64,000 nucleotides of DNA. Origin: Sinorhizobium garamanticum (lineage in GTDB: Bacteria; Pseudomonadota; Alphaproteobacteria; Rhizobiales; Rhizobiaceae). The stretch is from the NCBI RefSeq assembly GCF_029892065.1, contig NZ_CP120374.1, positions 1,736,001 through 1,800,000 of the forward strand. The letters are read 5' to 3'. The notes under the pieces are model-generated. The model did not search any database, was not told the origin of the DNA, and was given only the letters and a program-made list of their open reading frames with translations. Within the stretch, counting starts at the first letter, position 1. The number at the start of each line of letters is the position of its first letter. Made by a program: the position numbers and the translations under genes. Shown here piece after piece: positions 12,160 to 20,876 of the stretch.

Positions 12160-12912
12160 ATGCAAGAGAAGAAACCCAAGAGCCTGCTCTATCTCGACGG
12201 CGTCTCCGTCTCCTTCGATGGCTTCAAGGCGTTGAATTCGCTCTCCTTTATCGTCGAACCTGGGGAATTGCGGGCGATCATCGGCCCGAACGGCGCCGGC
12301 AAGACGACGATGATGGACATCATCACCGGCAAGACCCGACCCGACGAGGGCGAAGTCTTCTTCAAGGGCGATATCGATCTGACCCGGAGAGACGAGGCGG
12401 AGATCGCCCAGCTCGGCATCGGGCGCAAGTTCCAGAAGCCGACCGTGTTCGAAAATCACACCGTCTGGGACAATCTGGAGCTGGCGCTGAACCGCAGCCG
12501 CGGCGTCTTCGCGACGCTGTTCTATCGTCTGACGACGGAGGACAAGGCCCGTATCGAGGAAATCCTTTCGACCGTTCGCCTGACGGCGCGCCGCGACGAC
12601 CTGGCAGCCAACCTCTCGCACGGCCAGAAGCAATGGCTGGAGATCGGCATGCTCCTTGCGCAGGAACCTGAGCTCCTGCTCGTCGACGAGCCGGTCGCCG
12701 GCATGACCGATGCGGAGACGGCCGAGACGGCTGTGCTGCTTAAGGAGATCGCCAGGACGCGCTCGGTCGTCGTCGTCGAACACGACATGGGCTTCATCCG
12801 CGATCTCGGCGTCAAGGTGACCTGCCTTGCCGAGGGCTCGGTTCTGGCGGAGGGCTCGATCGATTTCGTCAGCAGTGATCCGAAGGTGATCGAAAACTAT
12901 CTCGGCCGATGA
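12160..12912 (+). CDS. urtD: Urea ABC transporter ATP-binding protein UrtD
   Basis: This 250-residue ATPase has Walker A GPNGAGKTT, the signature LSHGQKQWLEIGM and Walker B LLLVDEPVAGM, followed by the switch histidine VVEHDMGFI. The closing region VLAEGSIDFVSSDPKVIENYLGR is typical of the LivG/UrtD family. I place the start at ATG 12160, with GGAG at 12148-12151 spaced eight bases away; a GTG at 12151 overlapping the urtC stop is the alternative. It supplies energy for urea uptake with UrtE. Confidence 0.95.
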   Translation: MQEKKPKSLLYLDGVSVSFDGFKALNSLSFIVEPGELRAIIGPNGAGKTTMMDIITGKTRPDEGEVFFKGDIDLTRRDEAEIAQLGIGRKFQKPTVFENHTVWDNLELALNRSRGVFATLFYRLTTEDKARIEEILSTVRLTARRDDLAANLSHGQKQWLEIGMLLAQEPELLLVDEPVAGMTDAETAETAVLLKEIARTRSVVVVEHDMGFIRDLGVKVTCLAEGSVLAEGSIDFVSSDPKVIENYLGR

Positions 12913-12936
12913 GCGAACGGAAGGAGTTCTGAACCC

Positions 12937-13632
12937 ATGTTGACCGTCGAAAACGTCAGCCTTCACTACGGCGCCGCGCAGGCTCTGCGCAACGTCTCGA
13001 TCAAGGCGGAGATGGGAAAGATCACCTGCGTGCTCGGGCGCAACGGTGTCGGCAAGTCGAGCCTACTCAGGGCGATCACCGGCCAGCATCCGGTGACGAG
13101 CGGCGCGATCTCGTTCAACGGCGCCCCGCTCGACGGCATGGCGCCCTTTCGCCGGGCAAAGCTCGGCGTCGGCTACGTGCCGCAGGGCCGCGAGATTTTC
13201 CCCTTGCTCACGGTCAGGGAAAACCTCGAAACCGGCTATGCGCCGCTGAAACGGGCCGACCGCTCCATTCCCGACGACATCTTCAGCTTGTTTCCGGTGT
13301 TGAAGACGATGCTCGGTCGGCGCGGCGGCGATCTTTCCGGTGGCCAGCAACAGCAGCTTGCCATCGGCCGGGCGCTCGTAACACGCCCCAAGATCCTGGT
13401 GCTCGACGAGCCGACCGAGGGTATCCAGCCATCGATCATCAAGGACATCGGCCGTGCGATCAAATATTTGCGGGATTCGACCGGCATGGCGATCCTGCTC
13501 GTCGAGCAATATCTCGACTTCTGCCGCGAGCTTGCTGATCACGTCTACATCATGGACCGCGGTGCTTTCGTGCATGAGGGGCCGGCCGAGACGCTCGATA
13601 CGCCGGAGGCGCGGCGGCATCTAACCGTGTAG
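12937..13632 (+). CDS. urtE: Urea ABC transporter ATP-binding protein UrtE
   Basis: The 231-residue protein is a LivF/UrtE-type ATPase with Walker A GRNGVGKSS, signature LSGGQQQQLAIGRAL and Walker B ILVLDEPTEGIQPSI. An AAGGAG ribosome site precedes the ATG by nine bases. It is the last gene of urtABCDE. No urease genes lie in the window, so the imported urea must be hydrolysed by an enzyme encoded elsewhere. Confidence 0.95.
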   Translation: MLTVENVSLHYGAAQALRNVSIKAEMGKITCVLGRNGVGKSSLLRAITGQHPVTSGAISFNGAPLDGMAPFRRAKLGVGYVPQGREIFPLLTVRENLETGYAPLKRADRSIPDDIFSLFPVLKTMLGRRGGDLSGGQQQQLAIGRALVTRPKILVLDEPTEGIQPSIIKDIGRAIKYLRDSTGMAILLVEQYLDFCRELADHVYIMDRGAFVHEGPAETLDTPEARRHLTV

Positions 13633-13867
13633 TTGTTTTCCACAGGGGTAAATTATTCCAGAAATTCAGCCGCTTGCCCGCTTACTGAAGGATGCCTTGC
13701 CTTCGGAGCGCGGTAAAAAATACAGTGTTTTAATCGATTGTGTTGCGCTGCCCGTTGCTTTGAACCATACTGCCGCTGCACTTTTTATGAAGGAGCATCA
13801 CAATCCGTTACCGCTGACGGAATTGGCCATTTCGCGTTTCCGGCCTACCCAATCGGAGGAGACCCTA

Positions 13868-14251
13868 ATGACGAATTTCCTGCCCGCCCTTTACGAAGGG
13901 CACGCCCCGATCACCCTGCAGAATCTGTTTCGAGACGCACTCGAGGCCTATGACGACTGGGATGAGGGGATGCCTGAACCGATCGTTTCCTACGAAGGCA
14001 ACGTGCTGCCGATCAGCGAGGTTTTCGACTGGATGAAACCTTGCACCGATATCATGCCCGCCAACATGATCGGTATCGTCACCGATCGGCTGAGCAAACC
14101 ATGGAGCGGCCGCGGACCGCTTGACGAGATGACCTTTTCCACCGCAGCCCGCGTCATGTCCGTTCTGGTACGGCGTCGGCTAAGGCGCTTCGGCCGCGGC
14201 TCGATCGAAGCTTTTGCCGACCGCTTCAATCAGCCGCTTCACGCTGAGTAA
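13868..14251 (+). CDS. Conserved-looking hypothetical protein
   Basis: The 127-residue protein is not recognised. It is soluble, acidic in its first half (ALEAYDDWDEGMPEPIVSYEGN) and basic near the end (VLVRRRLRRFGRGS), with no signal peptide or membrane segment. The start at 13868 is set by GGAGGAGA just upstream; 57 upstream open codons are not protein-like. A perfect 14-bp terminator hairpin follows the stop, which supports a real, separately terminated gene. It is codirectional with urt but 235 bp away. Confidence 0.7.
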   Translation: MTNFLPALYEGHAPITLQNLFRDALEAYDDWDEGMPEPIVSYEGNVLPISEVFDWMKPCTDIMPANMIGIVTDRLSKPWSGRGPLDEMTFSTAARVMSVLVRRRLRRFGRGSIEAFADRFNQPLHAE

Positions 14252-14266
14252 CAGAGTAGAGGCTCG

Positions 14267-14300
14267 CGAAACAGCGCGGCCGTCCTGCCGCGCTGTTTCG
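14267..14300 (+). terminator. Terminator hairpin after the hypothetical gene
   Basis: A perfect 14-bp stem (14267-14280 and 14287-14300) with a 6-base loop lies 15 bp after the stop codon and is followed by TTGTCT. The stem strength and place suggest a rho-independent terminator, though the T-run is short. Confidence 0.8.
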
Positions 14301-14440
14301 TTGTCTGGCGATCAATATTTGATCCATGCCGACCCGCAGGGCCGTTGCCGCGCGACAGAGTTCTTTCCTTTCCTGCCATGCCGTAAGATAGTCGGATGGG
14401 GGAGCGCCAGGCCATGCGCAATTCTCCCCGCGCCGACCAC

Positions 14441-14540
14441 AGCACCGCGCGTCTTATCAGACGCGCAAAGGACATTGTGGCACTTTGAATTGCTGCATGT
14501 TTTTATCCTTAAACCGGTTCAGATTTAAGGAAACATGCAG
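14441..14540. repeat. Palindromic intergenic repeat, copy 2
   Basis: This well-preserved copy has hairpin GCGCGTCTTATCAGACGCGC, the spacer CACTTTGAATTGC and the arm pair GCATGTTT / AAACATGC. Its last arm contains the ATG from which the LacI-family reading frame first opens. Confidence 0.9.
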
Positions 14541-15662
14541 TCGGTGAGAAGAAACAGCGGCGAGCATAGCCGATGGGCCAGATTGAGGCGGGGTGTGGCG
14601 TCGTCAAACGATAGCGAAGTCAGGAACCGATCGCGCCGCGGCAGTGGCCGACCGACGCTCGCGGATGTTGCGGGTCTCGCCGGCGTCGGCAGCATCACGG
14701 TTTCCCGCGCGCTGCGCGACCCCGAGCGCGTATCGCCGGAGTTGCGCCAGCGCATCGCCGCGGCTGTCAATGAGCTGGGTTACGTGCCGAACCCGAGCGC
14801 GCGTGCGCTGGCCTCGGCGCGCGCCGATGTCATCGGCGTGCTCGTTCCGTCGCTGACGAACAATGTCTTTGCCGAAGTCTTGCGCGGGATCCACGATGGT
14901 CTGGGGGATTGCCCGCTGCAGATCCAGTTCGCCAACACGCATTATTCCGATGAGGAGGAGGAGCGGCTGCTGAGGGTCTTCCTCGGCCAGCGTCCCTCCG
15001 CGCTGATCGTTTCCGGCATAGATCAAGGGCCGACGACGCGGCAGATGCTGGAAGAGGCAGGCTGTCCAGTCGTGCAGATCATGGAGATCGGGCCGGATCC
15101 GGTCGACATGATGATCGGCTTTTCCCACCTGGAGGCCGGCAAGGCGGTGGCGCGGCACCTGATCGATGTCGGCTGCAAGCGCATAGGATTTCTTGGCGCC
15201 CGCATGGACCCGCGTTCGCGGCGGCGTCTCGCGGGTTATGAGGCGGTGATGCGCGAAGCCGGCCGCTTCGATGCAGCACTCGTGACGACAACCATTTCGC
15301 CCTCGAGCGTGTCGATGGGCGTAAGCCTGTTTCACAAGGCGCTCGAAAGGACCCCGGATCTCGACGCGGTCATCTGCAACAATGACGACGTGGCGCTCGG
15401 CGTCCTTTTCGCCTGCCATCGCGCAGGTTTGAAGGTTCCGGCTCAAATCAGCATAGCCGGCTTCAACGATCTGGAAATGATGGAGGTGGCGTCACCTTCT
15501 GTCACCAGCGTGCGCACCCCCCGATACGAGATCGGACGACGCGCCATCGCCATGGTGCGGGCCGCCATTGCCGGCGAGCGACCACAGCGGACGGTCGTGG
15601 ACCTCGGCTTTGAGTTGAAGATTCGCGAGAGCACTATGCGCGCGGCTGTACCTGCGTTCTAA
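14535..15662 (+). CDS. LacI/GalR-family transcriptional regulator
   Basis: The protein of up to 375 residues has a LacI-type helix-turn-helix (PTLADVAGLAGVGSITVSRAL) and a periplasmic-binding-protein-like ligand domain ending with the usual NDLEMMEVASPSVTSVRTP block. The frame opens at an ATG inside a repeat arm (14535), and the HTH would then begin only at residue 39. GTG at 14595 would give a more usual N-terminus, so the start is uncertain. It lies upstream of and codirectional with a CUT2-type sugar importer, and a 14-bp operator-like palindrome sits between them. Confidence 0.9.
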   Translation: MQSVRRNSGEHSRWARLRRGVASSNDSEVRNRSRRGSGRPTLADVAGLAGVGSITVSRALRDPERVSPELRQRIAAAVNELGYVPNPSARALASARADVIGVLVPSLTNNVFAEVLRGIHDGLGDCPLQIQFANTHYSDEEEERLLRVFLGQRPSALIVSGIDQGPTTRQMLEEAGCPVVQIMEIGPDPVDMMIGFSHLEAGKAVARHLIDVGCKRIGFLGARMDPRSRRRLAGYEAVMREAGRFDAALVTTTISPSSVSMGVSLFHKALERTPDLDAVICNNDDVALGVLFACHRAGLKVPAQISIAGFNDLEMMEVASPSVTSVRTPRYEIGRRAIAMVRAAIAGERPQRTVVDLGFELKIRESTMRAAVPAF

Positions 15663-15702
15663 CCCGCAATGCGGCCAGAATGCGCCGCTTTACAACGCTG
15701 GT

Positions 15703-15716
15703 TGGTAGCGCTACCA
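15703..15716. promoter_or_regulatory. LacI-type operator, perfect 14-bp palindrome
   Basis: TGGTAGCGCTACCA is perfectly palindromic with a central CG, the hallmark of LacI/GalR operators. It lies between the LacI-type gene and the binding-protein gene of the sugar importer, about 240 bp before the latter. It probably controls the importer in response to the transported sugar. Confidence 0.75.
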
Positions 15717-15833
15717 TCCCTGGCTGTGGCGTTTCGGGAGGAGACCTGTCTGACGTCACCGGACTCGCGTATCGACATGTCGTGCCGGACTGGCAACGAG
15801 CGCAGGCGCTGTCTGCGGCGAATGCTCGATGTC

Positions 15834-15903
15834 TAGAGCATTGTGCGTTCGAGTGAGCGCACAAGGACGCTTTTCGTGATTCCACCCAAAGCGGGATGCT
15901 CTA
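15834..15903. repeat. 70-bp palindrome-bounded intergenic element
   Basis: The element is bounded by TAGAGCAT (15834-15841) and ATGCTCTA (15896-15903) in perfect inversion, with an inner GTGCG...CGCAC pair. Short elements of this kind are common between genes in rhizobial genomes. It sits between the LacI operator and the binding-protein gene. Confidence 0.65.
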
Positions 15904-15958
15904 ACGGCCCCCTGTTTCGATGCCCTGTCCCGCATAACCACAAATGGGAGGGAATTCG

Positions 15959-17083
15959 ATGACCAGAACATTCGTCAGCGGCATTCTCACGGCCGCTGCG
16001 CTCACGCTTCTATCGACGACAGCATATGCCGAACCCGAAATCGTCAGCGGGCCGGCGGCCGAACCGGAATGCTTCGCGCCCTGGGCGGCTGAAACCAAAT
16101 TCTTCAAGTTCCCGAAAAAGGACGGTCCGTATCGGATCGCGCTCGCCAACGGCTTCATCGCCAATACATGGCGCATCCAGATGATCCAGACGGCCAAGGC
16201 CTATGCCGCGCAACCGGACGTCGCGGCGAAGCTCAAGGAGTTCAAGGTCGTTTCCACCGGCGAGGACGTGCCGGCGCAGATATCGGCGATCAACAACTTC
16301 ATCGACTCCGGCTATGACGCGATCGTCGTCAACGCCCAGAACCCGACAGCCTTCGGGCCGGTCATCAAGCGCGCCAAGGAGGCGGGCGTGGTCCTGGTCG
16401 CCTTCGACAATATTCTCGACACCGAGGACGCGATCAACGTCAACGTCGACCAGAAAGGTCTCGGCGTGCTCTGGGCGAACTGGCTCGCCAAGCACCTTCC
16501 GGAGGGCGGCAAGATCCTTGAGGTGCGCGGCGTCGCCGGCACATCGGTCGATACTGATCGCCACAACGGCATTCATGAGACCTTTGCTGCGACCGGCAAG
16601 AAATGGGACGTCGTCGAGGTGATCGGCAAGTGGGACGACCCGACGGCGCAAAAGGCGACCGCCGATGCAATCGCCGTGCACAAGACTTTTGACGGAATCA
16701 CCGCACAGGGCGGCGACACCGGCGTCGTGCAGGCGATGATCGACGCCGGCCATCCCTTCGTGCCCTTCGGCGGTGAGACGGAGAACGGTTTCCGCAAGTT
16801 CTGCGCCAAACATGCCAGCGAGGGACTGAAGTGCTCGTCCGCCGGCACCGGCCCGGCTCAGGTGGCCGTTGCCATCAAGACGGCGATCGCAGCACTCGAG
16901 GGGCAGGTGGTACCGCAGTCGATCAAGCTGCCGCTGGCGATCGTCGAGGATCCGAACTTCAAGGAAGGCCAAGACTACTACCCCGACCAGTCCGACAACT
17001 TCTTCGTCGGCAATGCCTTCCCGACTTGCGGCATCAACTTCACCGCCCAGGAAATTATGGGGCAGTCGAAGGAAAACCAGTAG
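15959..17083 (+). CDS. CUT2-type sugar ABC transporter substrate-binding protein
   Basis: The 374-residue protein has a signal peptide (residues 1-24, ending AYA) and a RbsB-like periplasmic-binding fold with blocks such as PAQISAINNFIDSGYDAIVVNAQNP and GGKILEVRGVAGTSVDTDRHNG. GGAGGG lies eight bases before the ATG at 15959. It binds an unidentified sugar or polyol for the following ATPase and two permeases. A hairpin follows its stop. The sequence does not let me name the sugar. Confidence 0.92.
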   Translation: MTRTFVSGILTAAALTLLSTTAYAEPEIVSGPAAEPECFAPWAAETKFFKFPKKDGPYRIALANGFIANTWRIQMIQTAKAYAAQPDVAAKLKEFKVVSTGEDVPAQISAINNFIDSGYDAIVVNAQNPTAFGPVIKRAKEAGVVLVAFDNILDTEDAINVNVDQKGLGVLWANWLAKHLPEGGKILEVRGVAGTSVDTDRHNGIHETFAATGKKWDVVEVIGKWDDPTAQKATADAIAVHKTFDGITAQGGDTGVVQAMIDAGHPFVPFGGETENGFRKFCAKHASEGLKCSSAGTGPAQVAVAIKTAIAALEGQVVPQSIKLPLAIVEDPNFKEGQDYYPDQSDNFFVGNAFPTCGINFTAQEIMGQSKENQ

Positions 17084-17099
17084 GGGGTCTTCCCGATCC

Positions 17100-17125
17100 G
17101 CATGTCGCGCTACGGCGCGGCATGC
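17100..17125 (+). promoter_or_regulatory. Intercistronic stem-loop after the sugar-binding protein gene
   Basis: An 11-bp stem (17100-17110 and 17115-17125) with a single G-U type mismatch and a 4-base loop lies in the 70-bp gap before the ATPase gene. It probably stabilises the upstream message or attenuates readthrough. Confidence 0.75.
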
Positions 17126-17153
17126 GCGAAAATTGCGGCAGCCGAGGCGACGG

Positions 17154-18707
17154 ATGACAACGGCAGAGATACAGGCGACGTCCCCGCTCTTCCGGATGGA
17201 AGGTGTGTCCAAGCGTTATGGCGGCGTGCGCGCCCTCGAGAATGCCAAGCTCGACGTCGAAGCCGGCCATATCCACGCGATCCTCGGCGAGAACGGCGCC
17301 GGCAAGTCGACGCTGATCAAGATCATGGCAGGTGTGGTGGCAGCGGACGAGGGTCGTATGCTGCTCGATGGCCACGACATCACCTTCCGTTCGCCGGCCG
17401 CCGCCTCCGCCGCGGGCATCGCCTGCGTCTTCCAGGAACTGTCGCTGATCCCCGACCTTAGCGTCGCCGACAATATCGCCATTGCCAATCCGCCGCGTCG
17501 CTTCGGCCTGATCGACCGGCGGGCCCAGCGCGCGATCGCGGAAGAGGCGCTGGCGCGGGCCGGCGCCGAGGACATTCACCCGCGTGCGGCGGTGAAGGAC
17601 CTGCCGCTATCCCGCCGGCAAATGGTCGAGATCGCCAAGGCGCTGGCATCAAAGCCACGCATCCTGATCCTCGACGAAGCGACTTCGGCGCTGACGGCCG
17701 GCGATGTCGCCAAGGTGTTTGCGGTGCTGAAGCGCCTGCGTTCCGAAGGTCTGGCCCTGCTCTATATCTCGCACCGCATGCATGAGATCGCCGAACTGGC
17801 CGACACCTGCACCGTGTTCCGCAACGGCCGCAATGTCGCAAGCTTCCGCGCCGGCACCCGCAGCAACAGCGAAGTCGTCGAAATGATGATCGGGCGCGAA
17901 TACAGCAATGTCTTTCCGCCGAAGCCTCAGCGTGCGGCCATCGCCAAGCCTCCCCGCATCGAATGCCGGAACCTCGGCTGGGGCGACCGGCTCCGCGACG
18001 TTTCGCTCTCGGTCGCCGAGGGGGAGGTGGTGGGCCTGGGCGGGCTCGACGGCCAGGGCCAGCGCGACCTGCTGCTCGCTCTCTTCGGCGTATTGCGCGG
18101 AACCACGGGCTCGGTGCTCATTGACGGCGCGCCGATGACGATCGCAAGCCCTGCGGCCGCCCGCGCCTCGCGCAGTGCCATGGCGCTCATTCCGGAAGAC
18201 CGCAAGACCGAGGGGCTGATGCTGCCGATGACCGTGCGGGAAAACCTGTCCTTCGCGGCACTCGACCATGTTGCGCGCGGCGGGATCATCGACCGCGCCG
18301 CGGAAGAACAACTGATCGACGAGATGGTGCAGCTGCTCGCGATCAAGACAGCCGGGCTCGACATTCCAGTGGGCGCGCTGTCGGGCGGCAACCAGCAGAA
18401 GGTAGTCATCGCCAAGTGGCTGATGCGCAAGCCGCGGATCGTTCTGCTTAATGATCCGACACGCGGTATCGACGTCGGCACCAAGCAGGAGATGTACCAG
18501 CTTCTGCGCCGGCTGGCCGATGCCGGCGCGGCGATTCTCTTCTATTCGACCGATTACGACGAGTTGATCGGCTGCTGCGACCGCGTTCTCGTTCTCTATG
18601 ACGGCCGCATCGTTCGCGAGCTTGAAGGCCGGGACATCACCGAGCATGCGCTGATCGCGAGCGCTCTCAACGTCGACGGCGGCGACCGGGAGGGAACGGC
18701 GGCATGA
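17154..18707 (+). CDS. CUT2-type sugar ABC transporter ATP-binding protein (double NBD)
   Basis: This 517-residue protein carries two ABC domains, as in RbsA/XylG. The first has Walker A GENGAGKST and Walker B ILILDEAT, but its signature is the degenerate LSRRQ. The second has a conserved LSGGNQQKV signature, but its Walker A position is degenerate and its Walker B reads LLNDPTRGIDVG with ND in place of DE. Such asymmetry is common in this subfamily. The start at 17154 follows a GAGG-type site; frames further upstream overlap the binding-protein gene. Its stop overlaps the first permease gene (ATGA). Confidence 0.92.
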   Translation: MTTAEIQATSPLFRMEGVSKRYGGVRALENAKLDVEAGHIHAILGENGAGKSTLIKIMAGVVAADEGRMLLDGHDITFRSPAAASAAGIACVFQELSLIPDLSVADNIAIANPPRRFGLIDRRAQRAIAEEALARAGAEDIHPRAAVKDLPLSRRQMVEIAKALASKPRILILDEATSALTAGDVAKVFAVLKRLRSEGLALLYISHRMHEIAELADTCTVFRNGRNVASFRAGTRSNSEVVEMMIGREYSNVFPPKPQRAAIAKPPRIECRNLGWGDRLRDVSLSVAEGEVVGLGGLDGQGQRDLLLALFGVLRGTTGSVLIDGAPMTIASPAAARASRSAMALIPEDRKTEGLMLPMTVRENLSFAALDHVARGGIIDRAAEEQLIDEMVQLLAIKTAGLDIPVGALSGGNQQKVVIAKWLMRKPRIVLLNDPTRGIDVGTKQEMYQLLRRLADAGAAILFYSTDYDELIGCCDRVLVLYDGRIVRELEGRDITEHALIASALNVDGGDREGTAA

Positions 18708-19684
18708 GCGAGTGGCGCTACTGGCTGAACGAGCAACGCGGGACGCTCATGGGGCTCGCGATCTTTCTCCTGATGTTTGCCGTCTACATCGCCAACCACC
18801 CGGCCGGGCTGACGGCCAACGTGGCCCAGACCGCCGCCAACAAGGGCGTGCTGTTCGCCTTCGTCGCCATGGCCCAGACGCTGGTGGTGATCACGGCGGG
18901 CATCGATCTGTCGGTCGGCATGATTTTCATCCTGACCAATTGCCTGGCATCCTGGATCGTCGTCGGTGAGCCGCTGCCGACCGCATTGGGCGTCGTTGCC
19001 GTCCTTGCGGCCGGCATGGTCTGCGGCGCCATCAACGGGCTTCTGGTGATCTATGGACGACTGCAGCCGATCGTCGCGACGATCGCGACGGGGGCAGTCT
19101 ATTTCGGCCTGGCGCTGCTGCTGAGACCCTTTCCCGGCGGCTCCGTCAACGAGGATCTCGCGGATGCGCTGACCGGCCGCCTCTTCGGCGTGATTCCATC
19201 GAGCCTGGTGGCGCTGGCGGCGGCCGTTGTGCTGGTCTGGCTGCCCTTCCGGCGATCGCGGCTTGGCAGGGCCGCCTATGCGGCCGGCTCGTCTGAGCAG
19301 GCGGCCTTCATGTCTGGCGTGCCGATCCGGCGCGGCAAGTTTGCAGCCTATACGCTTGCCGGATTGCTCGCTGCCATGGGCGGACTGTTCCTGACCTTCT
19401 TCACCTATACCGGCGAGGCGGCCTATGCCAGCGGCAGCGGTTACACACTCTGGTCGATCGCGGCGGTCGTGCTCGGCGGCGTCTCGCTCTATGGCGGGCG
19501 CGGTAGCGCCGTCGGTGCCATCTTCGGCGCATTCGCCGCGCGCACGACCGGTGATATGCTCTTCGTCTTCGACGTCGATCCGCTGTGGCAGCCGCTTCTC
19601 CAGGGTGTCGTCCTGATGATCGCGGTCAGCATCGGTTCTCTGGCCTTGCTGCGGGTGCGCAACCGTCTGGACTGGTTCCAATGA
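18704..19684 (+). CDS. CUT2-type sugar ABC transporter permease 1
   Basis: The 326-residue hydrophobic protein is a RbsC-like permease with about eight to ten membrane segments and the family motif ITAGIDLSVGMIF near residue 65. It overlaps the ATPase gene by 4 bp and the second permease gene by 4 bp. Together the two permeases form the channel of the importer. Confidence 0.93.
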   Translation: MSEWRYWLNEQRGTLMGLAIFLLMFAVYIANHPAGLTANVAQTAANKGVLFAFVAMAQTLVVITAGIDLSVGMIFILTNCLASWIVVGEPLPTALGVVAVLAAGMVCGAINGLLVIYGRLQPIVATIATGAVYFGLALLLRPFPGGSVNEDLADALTGRLFGVIPSSLVALAAAVVLVWLPFRRSRLGRAAYAAGSSEQAAFMSGVPIRRGKFAAYTLAGLLAAMGGLFLTFFTYTGEAAYASGSGYTLWSIAAVVLGGVSLYGGRGSAVGAIFGAFAARTTGDMLFVFDVDPLWQPLLQGVVLMIAVSIGSLALLRVRNRLDWFQ

Positions 19685-20673
19685 GTGAGACGTCCGACAA
19701 TCGCGTCTCGATCAGGGCCCGCCTGCCGGCATTTCTCCGGCGCGCCGATCCGGCCGTTCTCACCGCCTTCGGCTGCATCCTCCTACTGCTTTTTCTGAGC
19801 AGTCTCTATTCCAGCAATTTCCTGTCGCTCAACTACCTGCTGCAACAGCTCAAGGTCGCTTCGTTCCTCGGAGTCGTGGCCGCCGGCGTCATGGTGGTAA
19901 TTCTTCTCGGCCACATCGATCTTTCCGTCCCTTGGGTGATGACGACCGGCGCGATGATGGCCTGTGCCGCCGCCAGCTTCGGAAGCGTGGGACCGGTAAT
20001 CGCCATTCCTTTCGGGATCCTCTGCGGCACGGCCTTCGGCCTGCTGAACGGCTTTGGTGTCGCCTATCTGCGCATCCCGTCGATGATCGTGACGCTTGCG
20101 ACCAATGTCGTCGCCCAGGGCCTGATGGTCGTCTATACCGGCGGCTTCTCGCCGCAGGACTCCGCGCCGCCGGCGGTGCGCTGGCTCGCGACCGGGTTCG
20201 TCATTCCGGGTCTGCCGAACGCCATCCTCGTCTGGGTCGCGATCAGCGCCATGATGGTATTCCTGTTTACGCGCACCTCCTTCGGCCGGGCGGTTTACGG
20301 CATCGGCAACAGCGAACGGGCGGCCTACCTTTCGGGGATAGACACGCGGCGCGTCGTCATGATCGCCTTTGCGATCTCGGGCGCGCTCAGCGCCTTCGGC
20401 GGCGTGCTGCTCGCCGGTTATTCCTCGAAGGCGGCGCAGGCGATGGGCGACGCCTATCTGCTGCCGGCGATCGCTGCCGTCGTGCTCGGCGGCACCTCGA
20501 TCCTTGGCGGTCGAGGCTCTTATCTGGGCACAGTCGCCGGCGTCATCCTGATCACGCTCCTGCAATCGATCCTCTCGGTGATGCAGATGCCGGAAGCGGG
20601 CCGCCAGATCGTCTACGGCATCGTCATCATCGTCATGCTGCTTCTCTACGGCCGCGCGCCGCCGAACCGATAG
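19681..20673 (+). CDS. CUT2-type sugar ABC transporter permease 2
   Basis: The 330-residue protein is a second RbsC-like permease. It shows LLGHIDLSVPWVMTTGAM and the closing AVVLGGTSILGGRGSYLGT block of the family. Its ATG overlaps the stop of permease 1. Two distinct permease genes suggest a heterodimeric channel, unlike the classic ribose system with one. It ends the operon; repA follows after 203 bp. Confidence 0.93.
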   Translation: MSETSDNRVSIRARLPAFLRRADPAVLTAFGCILLLLFLSSLYSSNFLSLNYLLQQLKVASFLGVVAAGVMVVILLGHIDLSVPWVMTTGAMMACAAASFGSVGPVIAIPFGILCGTAFGLLNGFGVAYLRIPSMIVTLATNVVAQGLMVVYTGGFSPQDSAPPAVRWLATGFVIPGLPNAILVWVAISAMMVFLFTRTSFGRAVYGIGNSERAAYLSGIDTRRVVMIAFAISGALSAFGGVLLAGYSSKAAQAMGDAYLLPAIAAVVLGGTSILGGRGSYLGTVAGVILITLLQSILSVMQMPEAGRQIVYGIVIIVMLLLYGRAPPNR

Positions 20674-20793
20674 AGCTGCCGCCGGCTCCCGAAATGGCTT
20701 GACGCGAATCAGAGGATGAATCACCCTCTAACGGTATAGATCGCATATTCCGCATTTCAGCGTAGTTCAGCGACGGGTCTGTAAGAAGATGTT

Positions 20794-20816
20794 GCGGGCG
20801 CATTTGCGCAGCCCGC
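20794..20816. promoter_or_regulatory. Nested palindrome upstream of repA
   Basis: GCGGGC (20794-20799) and GCCCGC (20811-20816) form an inverted repeat, and the inner GCGCA-TT-TGCGC (20798-20809) is also palindromic. The element lies about 60 bp before the repA start. It could be a RepA operator or a centromere-like site. It does not match the rhizobial parS pattern I remember (GTT-N2-C-N-GC-N4-AAC). Confidence 0.4.
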
Positions 20817-20876
20817 GATACGGACACTGTTGATCTCGCCGCGAATGCGATGCGAAACGCGAGAGGGAATTTGGGA

